NCBI GenBank assembly: GCA_001972305.1
Contig: BDDD01000320.1
Span: forward strand, 310,001-374,000
DNA: 64,000 nucleotides
Reading direction: 5' to 3'
From: Cephalotus follicularis
Taxonomy: Eukaryota > Streptophyta > Magnoliopsida > Oxalidales > Cephalotaceae
Shown: positions 43,575 to 54,476 of the stretch, in pieces
How the letters are laid out: the number at the start of each line of letters is the position of its first letter
Numbering within the stretch: position 1 is the stretch's first letter
The notes under the pieces: generated by a model
The model's database searches: none
What the model was told of the DNA's origin: nothing
Seen by the model: only the letters and a program-made list of their open reading frames with translations
Program-made: the position numbers and the translations under genes

Positions 43575-45272
43575 ATGACCGATTGGGTGCGTGGTCCAAA
43601 TCATCGCTTAGAACGAATTAATCAACCTAGACCAATGGCGGACGCACGCCCACTTCAAACTCTTCGCGATAAATTCTACCGCGCTAGGACAGCGCAACCA
43701 TCCAGTATCCTGTTGCCTGCACCTAACGGGAACAATTTTGAGTTAAAATCACAATTCATTAGCATGCTCCCGCACTTTCATGGATTACCCCACGAGGATG
43801 CATATCTCTTCCTTCGAGAGTTCGAGGAGGTATGTGCCCTCATGAAACTTCAGCAACTATCTGACGATGATATTAAGTTGCGATTCATAAACGTTGATCT
43901 TAAAGATGGAGTTAAGAAGTGGCTCAACAGTCTCCCAACTAATTCTATCTCTACGTGGGATCAGTTCACTGTCTCGTTCCTTAAGAAATTCTTTCCGCTT
44001 CATAAAACCAATAAACTTAGGAACGACATTCTCCAGTTTCGTCAAAAACCCAATGAATCATTTTCTAGGTGTATGGAACGTTTCAAAGATCTTCTCTTAG
44101 AGTGTCCTCATCATGGTTTAAACACATGGCATTTATGCCAAATCATCTACGAAGGGATCGATTACCAAACCAAGCAATTGGTCGAATCTATGTGTCCCGA
44201 TTGGTTCACCTCGTACACTGATGAAAATGAGGCATGGAATTTCCTTTTAGATTTGGGTGAGCGAACTAGAGAGTGGGAGTCCACTCAAGCTTCTGAGAGA
44301 GCTTTACCAGTTAAAGGGTACGTTGTAGAAGGAGCAGTTGCTAAAGAGGCTCAGTTAGACAGTCTCGTGACTAGATTAGAGGCGTTGCTTAGGGGTTCCA
44401 CACAAGTAAATCAAATCAATCAAAGTACCCCTATGTGTTCTTGGCGCCAGTCCCCAAACCATGTTTTTGAAGAATGCCAAATCTATATTGACAGCCAATA
44501 TATTCCTGAGAATGTGTCTGCTATCAACCAATACAACCCGTATAGTAACACTTACAATCCGGGTTGGCGAAATCATCCAAACTTCTCATGGAGTGAAGGG
44601 AAAAACATGCGAGGACAATCTAGCTTTTCGGGGCAGCCTTCTAGCGTTGGTGCCCCACCTTCACATTTTTCCGGACAACCTTCGAGCTTCCCTAGCCAGT
44701 CTGCACCACAGCAGACATATCAAAGGTTTTCCCCGAATTCAAACAATGTCCAACCATCCTTCCCACAAAATCAATTCCAAAATCAACAAACACCAGGATT
44801 CTTGAACCACAGGGAAGAAACGTCTAGGATTTCATCATTAGAAAAGAGCATGGAACTCCTTATGAGCACTGTGATGACTAGTCACCATAACTCAGAAAAG
44901 CAAATCTCTCAGCTAGCATCTGCGGTGCATACAAGAGAAAAAGGGAAGATGCCTTCCCAACCCGAACCGAATCCTAGGACGAATATGATTCAGCCCGATC
45001 GTATCCAACCGCAATCTAATCCGCAATGCTCATCTTCTTTCAGCCCATCCGACCAAGCATTTGCCTTGCGAAGTGGAAGTGAGTACCAACCTGTGGATAA
45101 AACAAAAAATTCGAATGAGGAGTTGGTTGAGTCATTTGCGCATGATAAATCAAAAGAACAGTTGGTTGACTCATTTGTGCAACCAACAAATTTAGATGTG
45201 CAAGAAGAAGTTAGGGAAAAGAAAGAAGAAGAGGAAAAGGAACAACCCCAGTTCCTTTTTCGAAGAGATTAG
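43575..45272 (+). CDS. Athila-type Gag protein, uninterrupted ORF of 565 residues
   Basis: The longest intact ORF of the window. Residues about 50-240 are the retrotransposon gag capsid region (LPHFHGLPHEDAYLFLREFE; VKKWLNSLPTNSISTWDQF; LRNDILQFRQKPNESFSRCM; TKQLVESMC). A zinc-knuckle remnant follows near residue 295 (CSWRQSPNHVFEEC), where the usual second Cys is Trp or Arg, so zinc binding is doubtful. The C-terminal third is Ser/Pro/Gln/Asn-rich (FSGQPSS repeats) and then Glu/Lys-rich. It ends at 45272; the protease frame begins one frame over, with the conserved junction sequence (PFSKRLEKNKK) readable in the new frame from about 45252. The start at 43575 lies about 340 bp after the primer site. 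Confidence 0.85.
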   Translation: MTDWVRGPNHRLERINQPRPMADARPLQTLRDKFYRARTAQPSSILLPAPNGNNFELKSQFISMLPHFHGLPHEDAYLFLREFEEVCALMKLQQLSDDDIKLRFINVDLKDGVKKWLNSLPTNSISTWDQFTVSFLKKFFPLHKTNKLRNDILQFRQKPNESFSRCMERFKDLLLECPHHGLNTWHLCQIIYEGIDYQTKQLVESMCPDWFTSYTDENEAWNFLLDLGERTREWESTQASERALPVKGYVVEGAVAKEAQLDSLVTRLEALLRGSTQVNQINQSTPMCSWRQSPNHVFEECQIYIDSQYIPENVSAINQYNPYSNTYNPGWRNHPNFSWSEGKNMRGQSSFSGQPSSVGAPPSHFSGQPSSFPSQSAPQQTYQRFSPNSNNVQPSFPQNQFQNQQTPGFLNHREETSRISSLEKSMELLMSTVMTSHHNSEKQISQLASAVHTREKGKMPSQPEPNPRTNMIQPDRIQPQSNPQCSSSFSPSDQAFALRSGSEYQPVDKTKNSNEELVESFAHDKSKEQLVDSFVQPTNLDVQEEVREKKEEEEKEQPQFLFRRD

Positions 45273-45295
45273 AGAAAAATAAGAAAAACCCAGCA

Positions 45296-46378
45296 ATGGA
45301 AAAGATCATCAATACATTTAAACAAGTTCAAATCAATATCCCATTGCTTGAAGCTATCGAGCAGGTGCCCTCTTACGCAAAAGTCCTAAAAGACTTGTGC
45401 ACAAAAAAGAGGATCCTTCAGACTCCGAAAAAGGCTTTCTTGGTAGCCAACATTAGTGCACTATTTTCACAACCCACGATGCAAAAGTATAAAGATCCTG
45501 GCTGCCCGACAATCTCTTGTGTTATTGGTAACACCAAAATCGATCATGCCTTGCTCGATTTAGGAGCAAGTGTGAATTTGTTACCTTCGGAAGTTTTTGA
45601 GCAACTAGGATTAGGAGAGTTGCTCCTGACCAATACGACTTTGCAATTAGCTGATAGGTCGGTAAAAGTACCAAGAGGAAAAATTGAGGATGTTTTGATA
45701 AAGGTTGGTGTGTTTTTCTTTCCTGTCGACTTTGTCGTATTAGATACCCAACCTGTTGTGAATATAAAAGATCAAATTCCAGTTATCCTTGGTAGACCAT
45801 TCTTGGCCATGAGTAATGCATTGATCAATTGCCGAAACGGTCTCATGAAGTTGAGTTTTGGAAAGTCGTCGATGGACTTTAACATTTTTCGTTTGGGAAA
45901 GCATCAATCTGATTTTGATGATGTCTACATGATTTGCTCAATTCCTGATACCATTGATTCGTATTTTAATATCTACTTTGATCACAATTTCAAGAGGGAA
46001 TTCGAGATTGGGGAAATTAAACAAAAGGATAGATTGATGTGGCTAGAAAATGAGGAAGCATTAGCATGGTTAGAAAGTAAGCTCAATGAGCCAACGTCGG
46101 ATAGTGAATGGGATCATCTCTCCCATTACACAAATAAACTTTCTATGCCTGACCAAACGTACTTTGACGTAGATTTTGAGAACGACTTCATGGAATGCTT
46201 GAGAGAATTCGAGGAATTGGAGGTCACACAAAAGGAGATATTAAGTTGGTTAGACGATGGGGATGTTGATTTGATTTTGGAAGTTCAATGGGATGATCTG
46301 TCCCATTTCACACACAAACTTAGCACGCCATCCCACCCTCACACCATCAATGGAATTGTTCAATACAATCTACGGTGA
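45296..46378 (+). CDS. Athila-type aspartic protease region, truncated pol
   Basis: 360 codons open. Residues 1-60 hold the conserved Athila segment (INIPLLEAIEQVPSYAKVLK; CTKKR). The retropepsin-like active site is ALLDLGASVNLLP (residues 86-98, D-L-G-A-S) and the second conserved motif is VILGRPFLA (about 163-171). The remainder is acidic and contains a duplicated segment (WDHLSHYTNKLS and WDDLSHFTHKLS). No RT follows: at 46350 the frame runs into LTR sequence, and the last nine residues are LTR-encoded. It may be the start of a pol whose remainder was deleted. No internal stop was seen, unlike the other pol genes here. Confidence 0.8.
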   Translation: MEKIINTFKQVQINIPLLEAIEQVPSYAKVLKDLCTKKRILQTPKKAFLVANISALFSQPTMQKYKDPGCPTISCVIGNTKIDHALLDLGASVNLLPSEVFEQLGLGELLLTNTTLQLADRSVKVPRGKIEDVLIKVGVFFFPVDFVVLDTQPVVNIKDQIPVILGRPFLAMSNALINCRNGLMKLSFGKSSMDFNIFRLGKHQSDFDDVYMICSIPDTIDSYFNIYFDHNFKREFEIGEIKQKDRLMWLENEEALAWLESKLNEPTSDSEWDHLSHYTNKLSMPDQTYFDVDFENDFMECLREFEELEVTQKEILSWLDDGDVDLILEVQWDDLSHFTHKLSTPSHPHTINGIVQYNLR

Positions 46379-46583
46379 GTTTCTATACCCTAAACCGCTT
46401 TTTAATTATATTTTGTTATCTTTTATTCATTAGTTTGTTAGTTTATCTCATAAATTGGTATACTTTGCCTAGGTTGGATAAATTACAACTAGTTTACGTT
46501 TCCCTGAGTTCGACCCGTTACTGCATCATCCGTGCACTTGCGGCTATAAATTTTAAAACATCATATTTTTTTAACAGTGAACA
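46350..46583 (+). repeat. 3' LTR stub of the Athila-like element
   Basis: Matches 42977-43210 of the 5' LTR nearly base for base, starting at ATGGAATTGTTCAATAC. Confidence 0.92.
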
Positions 46584-47716
46584 GTCAACAAACTAACATG
46601 CCGACACGAATCATGAGTTCGCTCTATAGGATCCATACAATATAATCAATCAATCAATCGAGTCAATACAATATTGGTTAGAGTCAATAAGTGGTGGTGT
46701 CTAATGGAGAAATGGGAACGTGCCTCCATCGTACCGACTTAGGCTCGGAACAACACTCACGACCCAAAGAATCGATCAATGTATAATACAACGTCGAAGC
46801 AAGGCCAATGAGTGGTGGTGCCTAAGGGAGGGATGGGAACGTGCATCCATTTTACCAACTTAGACTCACAGCAACACCTATGACCCAAGCAAACAATCAA
46901 TCAGTACAATCGGTAGCCGCTAGGCGGTGACAATCGAATCGACGGAATAGGAATGAACATCTATTTGGTCAATGAAAGTCACTGAGTCGTCACCAATGGC
47001 TCAAGTTGTCACTCTATCAATCTATCATTTCGATCTTTGAAAACCATTGAAAACGGTATTTTAAAGCGCTTGAAAACGGTATTTACTAAGGGTTAAAAAT
47101 CATTCTTTAAGGTTAGTAACACTAGTTACAACCTCCAATTTAACATTTCAATCTTTCTATTAACAATTAGGTCAAGGATTTACTTAAAAACCCTAACTTC
47201 ACTCAATACATTCAATTCAATCATTCAATCAGTCATTCAATCATGCAATTCAATCAATCAATCAATAAAGCAGTAGGCAATTCAGTAAAGAAGTCCTACC
47301 TTTCACTGAAGCTTCAAAAGTTGAGCTAACGATTGATCAATCGGCTGAAAACGCCCAATAATCCGCTACTTTCTTGTTCAATCGGTAAGCCACCACTTGT
47401 AATCACTGCCCTTGTTGATGGAAATGTAATTCTGGCTGCAAGGGATGAAGATGGAGGCTCCAGCTAGAGAGAGAGAGAGAGAGAATGATAGAGAGAGGGA
47501 GAAGATTGAAGAATGAATAGATAGGAGTGAGAAATTGACTTATATAGTCAATTCGACCAACTCTCCGAAACTCAGCCTAGAATCCTGGCTATACATGCAT
47601 AAGATCAATACAATATCAATAGGTATAAGAATACCTCAATTCAATACAGTTCAGTAAGGTCCAATACGGTACAATGTATGCATGAACAGTACAAAAAGGG
47701 AATTCGGGTCGTCACA

Positions 47717-47730
47717 TTCTCCTCTCCTTA
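47717..47730 (-). other. Polypurine tract of element 5
   Basis: The minus strand reads TAAGGAGAGGAGAA directly before the 3' LTR start. Confidence 0.78.
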
Positions 47731-47789
47731 AAAGAATCTGGTCCCCAGGTTCATCGGTCAAACGATCAATCAGTCACAAGAAATGGATA

Positions 47790-49029
47790 TGTCTATCTCA
47801 TATCGTCCTCGCACTCCCAGGTGCGCTCCATAGAACCATGACACTACCATAGAACACTGCCAAAGGGATGGTCTTGTTTCTCAATACTCTGATCTGTAGG
47901 TCAACAATCTGTATGGGAGTCTCTGTAAACGATAAGTCAGGTTCCAGCTGAATCTGACCATACTCGGAGATGTGTGAAGGATCTCGAACATATCTCCTCA
48001 ACTGAGAAGCATGGAACACATCATGCACTCCTGACAATGCTGGAGGCAAGGCATGCCTGTAAGCAAGTCGGCCAATCCGATCCAATACCTGAAAGGTAAA
48101 AAAAAAACGAGGAGAAAGCTTTCCTTTCTTCCCGAATCTCATGACTCCTTTAGTGGGCGACACTTGAGGAAAACATGGTCACCAACACTAAACTCTAAGC
48201 CTCTGCTATGAACATCAGCATAGCTTTTCTGTCTACTATGTGCAATAATCAGTCGGTCTCTTATCACTTTCACTTTCTCTGTGGTAATCTGTACAACTCT
48301 GGCCCCAAAATACTCTTTTCACCGACCTGATCCCAACAAACTGGCGATCGACACTTCCTACCATATAGGGCTTCATAGGGATCCATCTGTATGCTCTCGT
48401 GATAACTATTGTTATACGATAACTCAACCAAAAGCAAGTAGTCATCCCAACTACCTCCAAAGTCGCGTACACATGCTCGAAGCATGTCCTACAATCTCTG
48501 AATGGTCCTTTCGGACAAACCATCTGTTTGGGGATGAAAAGCAATGCTAAAACTCAATTCTGTATCCATAGCTACCTGTAACTTCCTCCAAAACCCAGAA
48601 GTGAAGCGAGAGTCTCGATCCCAAACAATGCTGACAGGAGCTCCATGTGCTTTAGAAAATCTCTTTCATGAACAATCTGGACAACTTTTCTCTAGAATAA
48701 GTCATCCGAATCGGTAGAAAGTGGGCTGACTTCGTGAGTCGATCGACCACAACCCATATACCATCATGTCTGTCACGAGTCAGAGGCAACCCAGACACAA
48801 AATCCATGGTAATATGCTCCCATTTCCACTCAGGAATGAGCAAAGGCTGAAGCAAACCTGCCGATCTCTGGTGCTCTGCCTTAACTTGCTGACAAGTGAG
48901 GTATCTTGATACAAACTCTGTGATTTCTCTCTTCATGCCAACCCACCAATAGCTAAGTTTTAGGTCGCGATACATCTTCGTACTCCCTGGATGGACAGAG
49001 AGACGAGATTTATGAGCTTGAGAAAGAAG
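47790..49029 (-). pseudogene. Integrase with chromodomain-like tail, element 5 (broken)
   Basis: The N-terminal zinc region reads HKSRLSVHPGSTKMY, then YLTC where the other copies have CYTC, so one zinc Cys appears lost. The core shows MDFVSGLPLTRDRHDG and DRLTKSAHFLP. The second Asp (WDRDSRFTSGFW) is readable only in a shifted frame near 48620, and the Glu region (FHPQTDG, SERTIQ) near 48500-48545. The middle segment LSYNNSYHESIQMDPYEALYG is in 48270-48485. The C-terminal domain and chromodomain-like tail (IVDLQIRVLRNKTIPLA) are in 47798-48163. At least three frame changes and several stops occur. Confidence 0.87.
49025..49029. repeat. Target site duplication AGAAG (left) of the solo LTR
   Basis: The second copy, 51776-51780, is a perfect match. 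Confidence 0.9.
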
Positions 49030-51775
49030 TGTAATAATCGTAATTTCAATTGATGTATATTGATCCAATTATTGAAATAAAATATACATTTTTATTGATT
49101 TAATTGTCCAATTATTATATTCTTCTGTGTTGGTAATTGCTTGGGATGGATGGAGATGCAATTGGTGAAAATCAAACTTAAGAAACCCTAAAACAGAGTT
49201 GGACAACCGACTACCACAGGGGGGAAGTCGACAACCTGGTTTATGAAGGGGCAGCCGACTGTCACAGGGGAGCAGTCGACTGCCTGGTGCGTGTTGTGGA
49301 CAGTCGACTGGCCAATGCCTCCAGTCGACTGGATCGGCCCAGAACATGTGACTGTGCATGCCTGTTAAACTGAATCATGGGGCTTTGCATGAAGGGACAA
49401 GTGTTGGGAGGCGACACAAGCTGCCAGAGCATGCAAAAGTCATGCTCGCATGCCCTCTATTCTCTGCAAGGATTGCAGACCTGCCTCCTGCAAATTGAAA
49501 AGAGAGAAAAGGGTAAGAAAAGAGGTGCATGTGAGAGAGAGAAGAAGGGAGAGAAGGCTGAGTTATGACTCTGGCGAATTCAAATCCCTGAGCCTTTATA
49601 TCAACTTCTAGCAGCTGTGTGTGAGTGTTGGAAACACTAAATATTGAGGAGAGTTGCCGGGATTATTGGAGCTTGCATTGAGGATTGGAGTGGAGCTCAA
49701 AGTCTTGGAATCTTTAGACTCCTCCAGGTAAGATCAAATTCGAGCTCCCTGTGTTGTTGTAATCTGACAGTAAGGTATCTAGGAGAATGCTTAATCTTCT
49801 GTAACATGGTTATGGTTAACATCTTCTAGGATTTATGGAATTGATATGAAATGTAGCACTTTGGCTCAAGTAAAAGGATGATTAATCTCTAAATTGGATA
49901 GCAAGTTGTTGTTAGTTGCCATGATAAGCTACTGATTTCCTTATTTATATACATACACATCTGCTGTCCACTTAAGAGACCATGAATTGATATAGTTTGA
50001 CACAAGTTCATGAGATGTGGTAAAAGGGAGTTAGATGAAGCTTAATGAACTAATGACTAAAACTACTGTTGTTTGGAGTTGTCATAAGAGTACTGGAACT
50101 TCTGTTACTGATGCATGTATCCATAAACATGCATGTTTAGATTATAATCTGCTGGATTGAAAGATTATTGGTGAAAGTGACTTGGGAACTCAAAGAGAAA
50201 GATCAAACTCAATTGATCTTGGGATAGCATTTGAGGTAGGGGTAGTGATATGTTATGGAAGATATATTGTGCATGTCATGTATGTTATTCTCTGTATGAT
50301 TGCATGTGTGAAATTGGACATGGAATTGCATACAAACTACCACTGCCTGCACTTTCTGGGCAGAAGCAGTCGACTGTTCATAATTGCAGTCGACTACTCA
50401 ACCTATCCAGTCAACTGCCAAGGCAAGGCAGTCGACTACTCAACCAAAGCAGTCGACTATTCTTGAGGGCAGTCGACTGTTCTGGGTGGAAACTGCATAA
50501 TATTGATTGAATTGCTACTGTTTGGTACTGTTATTGAATCGTATATGCTACCATCATATAGTATATACTGTTGATGTTATTTAACATCGCTATTACTGAT
50601 ATTTTAACGATCGAACGAACTATGTGCTATATGCACAATTTATGGTTTTAAACACCATTTTCAAACGAAAAATATTATTACAAGAAACTACTAATTCATC
50701 AACTACTGTTTATCACCTACTGTTTCATATTCTAATGATTGAATCAACTATGTGCTATATGCACAATACATGATATTAACTGTCATTCTCAAATGAACAC
50801 TTATTGGTTAAAGGGAACTACTGATTTTCCTTCTACATGAGAGGTACATACTGTTTTGTTTCCTCATTTAGAAACCACTACTATACTGATATCGTTTTCC
50901 TCATATGAGATGTACGATCACTGAAATGATATATGTTTCTATAGAAAACACTTGATATTGCATATTATTTGTAAATGTAATATTACTACTGAATTGCACT
51001 GATTGAATTGATTGTCTATGCTTACTGCAGTAGTTAGTGATGGAGGATATCACTGACTCCGGATGTGATCCTGGGTGCCAGGAGTTGGCCAGAGTATCAC
51101 CCAAACTATCTGCAATTGCAGAACTACTGTTAAACTACCCACCAACACCGGTAGTAAATGTTACATGTTCTATCATCCTCGGTGCATAAGGTGATAGTTA
51201 GGTGGTGCACAGTTGGTGCTAGGAGTTAGCGATATGTGATACCCAAACCATGGAATGAATTGATTGTACCCTTGTGCGGTATCTTTGCATATGAACTGTT
51301 TATGGCCACTTGGCGTGATTGCTGATATATTGGCTCATTAAATGTTATTTTATATAAAGTGTCATACATGTTGCATTCATATATTCCTTAGCATGCATTA
51401 TCTTCCTACTTAGCCTAGTGAGGACAACGGCTAACCCCTACAATTTCAGATTGAGCGAAGACGTTGGAGTTGCCGCTGAAGCTTGGAGACCTTCTTTTGT
51501 CATCTTAAGGTTGTTATTTCTTTCATGTATTGTAATGAAATGAACGGATCATACCTCGTTTATGATGTATTTCCTTATTGTAAAGATAATATTTGACTTA
51601 TACCCGCACGTAGTATGGGATGCGTGCGGATGACTCGTGTTTTTATATTTCAGCTTATTGACTGCTTCCGCATATTGTTTATGAACTGTTGAATGAAATG
51701 CTGGAATGTATGTTTAATTCTGATATCACAACATATGCTTGTCTTATGGTATGGAATGAATAACGGGGTGTGACA
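49030..51775 (+). mobile_element. Solo LTR, second gypsy LTR family
   Basis: 2746 bp from TGTAATAATCGTAATTTC to GGGGTGTGACA with perfect AGAAG target duplication, lying just upstream of the integrase core of element 5. It is the same family as 31669-34233. CAGTCGACTG blocks lie at 49203-49336 and 50358-50480, and the conserved block GAGGACAACGGCTAACCC near 51420. No internal sequence, so LTR-LTR recombination removed the rest. Confidence 0.92.
50358..50480 (+). repeat. CAGTCGACTG array in second LTR family
   Basis: Seven copies, most of them with the full core AGTCGACT, at about 16-20 bp spacing. It is the most regular array in the window. Confidence 0.8.
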
Positions 51776-52864
51776 AGAAGCTCTTCCTTCAACTCGCTAT
51801 AGGCTGGAATGCAAATTCTGTTCCTGTATCTCAAAAACCCATCTGTAGAGAGAGAGAAATCGGGTTTCAATCCTCCATCAATAGCTGTAACCACTTTTTG
51901 TAATCCAATCTCCACTATCCTACCCAAGGGTAGCGTTCTTCTGTGTCAAACTGGTCAATGCTGTAGCAATACGGGAAAATCCCTCAACGAACCGACGATA
52001 GTACCCAGCTAAACCCAAGAAGCTGCGAACTTCGGAAGTGCTCGTCGGTCGTTTCCAATATTTCACCACCTCTACTTTCAATGGATCCATTGATAAACCG
52101 TCACCAGAAACAATAGGCCCAAGAAAAGCAACCTCCGATAGCTAGACTCGCACATGTCGAATTTGGCATACAATCGATGATCCCTCAATGTTTGCAATAA
52201 ACTTTAGAGGTGCTGGGCATGCTTCTCATCGGTCCTGAAATAGACCAAGAGGTCTTCAATGAACACTACAATGAACTGATCCAAATACAGTCTGAACACT
52301 CAGTTCATTAGGTCCATGAAAGCCGCAGGAGCATTAGTCACACCAAAAGGCATAACTAAGAACTCGTAATGGCCATATCTCGATCTGAAAGCCGTCTTCA
52401 GAATATCCTCCGGTCTGACTTTCAACTGGTGGTAGCCCGATCTCAAGTCAAGCTTAGAAAACACTGTTAATCCTATAAGCTGATCAAACAGCTCATCAAT
52501 GTGCGGTAGAGGGTACTTATCCTTCACTGTAACTTTATTGAGCTGTCAGTAGTCAAAACACATACAGAGCGATCCATCTTTCTTCTTGACAAAAATTACA
52601 GGTGCTCCCCCATGGTGAAGCACTAGGTCTTATAAAACCTTTGTCGAGAAGATTCTGTAACTGTATCTTTAACTCTTTCAATTCTATCAGTACCATTTGG
52701 TACGGTGCTCGAGAAATCGGTGCAGTTCCTGGTATCAGATCAATCACAAATTCTATCTCTCTATCTGGCAACAACAACGTCAAATCCCGAGGAAAAACAT
52801 CTCCGAACTCGTAAACCACTGGAATATCCTCTAGTTCCGATCGCCATCTGTCTGTATCGAGCAC
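51776..52864 (-). pseudogene. Reverse transcriptase and pre-integrase linker, element 5 (RNase H deleted)
   Basis: RT pieces: EFVIDLIPGTAPISRAPYQM, LKIQLQNLLDKGFIRPSASPWG, then a frame change near 52610, [30 protein letters not shown] and [18 protein letters not shown]. The catalytic box reads [13 protein letters not shown], so the first Asp of the I-D-D pair is Glu. A stop lies near 52205. After FLGLAGYYRRFVEGFSRIA the frame jumps at about 51945 directly to IVEIGLQKVV, a linker that normally follows RNase H. The RNase H motifs (DAS, DHKSL) are absent. Confidence 0.88.
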
Positions 52865-53440
52865 GTGTGCCAGAAACCCCTGGCATCCCTGTCATAACAA
52901 TTTGTCCGCATGCAAAGCCGAAATCATCGAAACAAACAATGGCTCTAAGGCGCCAAGAAACCGAAAAGGTGGTCATCCCGGAGGACTAAAAACCACTACT
53001 TTCCGATGACAATCCACCTGAGCAAAGCTAGCAGACAACCAATCCATGCCAAGAATCACATCTAGGCAATCCATCGGTAAAAAAATAAGATCGGCTAACA
53101 AGCAACGATCATCAATCTCAACAATACAGTCTCTACACACTCGATCGGTGGTCGCTGACTCACTGAGTGGTGTGGATACCTCCATGAAGAAAGGAAGGTA
53201 CTCGGGTCTCAACCCAACATGGGAGACAAAATGCAATGCAATGAATGAATGGGATGAACCCGGATCAATAAGAACCCGTGCTGGAAGCTGAAAGAGTCGA
53301 ATTGCACCTCCAATCACAACATCTGACCCTGCTGCAGCACTCGGTTCCATAGCAAACACTCTAGTCTGAACTGTCGGAGCATAACTCATAGGCTGCTTCC
53401 CCCTGGACTGCGAAGTTCCACAGGAAGAAAACGGTACACA
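52865..53440 (-). pseudogene. Aspartic protease, element 5 (altered active site)
   Basis: The segment reads ARVLIDPGSSHSFIALHF: the active-site D-S-G is D-P-G. It is followed by MEVSTPLSESATTDRVCRDC and VILGMDWLSASFAQVDCH, the conserved gypsy protease tail. A frame change near 52973 separates it from RT. Confidence 0.85.
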
Positions 53441-54360
53441 AGCTGTCGGTCCCGGTGGAGGCGATGCCCGCTGTGTCTGATCAAATCCTCTAGGACGAGA
53501 ACTCCGAGGACAATCTCTAACAATGTGGTCGGGACCACCGCAAACCAAGCAATGGCCCAAGAACCATCTACAATTCTCAAAAGTATGGTTGGTCTTCTGA
53601 CAATGCACTGAAGATCGGTCTCCTCGGCGTGCGTTCCTCGATCTGCCTCTCCCCTGAGAACGGGACGGATTCCTGCTATCCTGATTGCTACCCTGAGAAC
53701 CAGGTGAGGGGCTACTATCAGTCTTCTGTGATTTAGCACTGCCATTGTCACTACCACTCTACCAAGAAGAAGGAGTAGGCCTGGCACGGGCTGTATTCCT
53801 CATCAGTTTAGCCTCAGCTGCAATATCCTCAAGCTGCATAGCTCAGGAAGAAATATCCGATATGGAGGTCAACCCCAAGGGAGTCAATTGCCTCCTCAAA
53901 TCCAAACTCAGTCCCCGAAGGAACTTCTTTTCTCTACGCTCTTGGCTATCCACTAAGTACAGGGTGGATCGGGCTAGCTGCGTGAACCTCACCTCATACT
54001 CAGCAACTGTCATGCTTCCTTGTACCAAGTTAGCAAGTTCAATCTCTCTTCTATCCATCTCTACGTGAGGGTAGTACCTTGCATAACATTCTCCTTTGAA
54101 AGCAGCCCAAGAGCGGACTGTACCATTCCTTGTCCAATCTGTATTGACCATAGCCCACCAGTGCTCAACTTCTCCTCGGAGCATATACACTGCCAATACA
54201 AATCTCTGTTCATCATCACATCCCATGACTTCAAGGGTCTTCTCTAAATGGGTTAGCCAAGACTCAGCAAGAGTAGAACCAGGAAGTCCTACAGATGCTG
54301 GAGGCTACAACTTTAGGAAACGACTCAATAACGGGATGATCTGATGCAATCTCTTTTCCA
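53441..54360 (-). pseudogene. Gag, element 5 (broken)
   Basis: The capsid-type gag region (53843-54226) shows AVYMLRGEVEHWWAMV, GECYARYYPHVEMDRREIEL, GSMTVAEYEVRFTQLARS and KFLRGLSLDLRRQLTPLG. The zinc knuckle CLVCGGPDHIVRDC lies in 52973-53608 with a second Cys/His pair upstream (HCQKTNHTFENC). A stop near 53840 and a frame change between 53610 and 53790 break it. Confidence 0.87.
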
Positions 54361-54461
54361 ATAACAATAGCATGAATAAGCAAGAGCACATATCATGCAA
54401 ATCCATTCAGTCAATCTCAAACAACGCATTTATATACTTAGCTAGCAGGCTGACCAACCTG

Positions 54462-54473
54462 TCTCTGATACCA
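54462..54473 (-). other. Primer binding site of element 5
   Basis: TGGTATCAGAGA on the minus strand, three bases inside the 5' LTR; 11 of 12 bases match the initiator Met site. Confidence 0.85.
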
Positions 54474-54476
54474 TAC

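Larger units (their letters stand above)
41891..46583 (+). mobile_element. Athila-like gypsy element, gag-protease only, 3' LTR stub
   Basis: 4693 bp with perfect target duplication GTCAA. The 5' LTR is 41891-43210 (1320 bp, TGTTTAGCAT to CAGTGAACA), followed by the primer site TGGCGCCGTTTCCGGGG (43218-43234). Gag is 43575-45272 and protease 45296-46349. The internal region then joins directly to the last 234 bp of the LTR (46350-46583) at AATGGAATTGTTC, so RT, RNase H, integrase, any env-like region and most of the 3' LTR are absent. 43235-43574 is a T-rich leader without genes. The intact flanks show that the deletion arose after insertion or during reverse transcription. Confidence 0.9.
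40926..47716 (-). repeat. 3' LTR of element 5, split by an Athila-like element
   Basis: LTR parts are 40926-41890 and 46584-47716. They are rich in AATACA and AATC words (for example 41084-41190 and 41560-41620) and contain a GA run near 47468-47486. The inserted element is bracketed by GTCAA (41886-41890 and 46584-46588). Confidence 0.9.

Noticed and set aside
49069..49568. Small ORFs in the solo LTR, including a Cys-rich one
   Set aside because: They overlap the CAGTCGACTG array and LTR sequence; the Cys/Pro/Arg pattern follows from the repeated motif.
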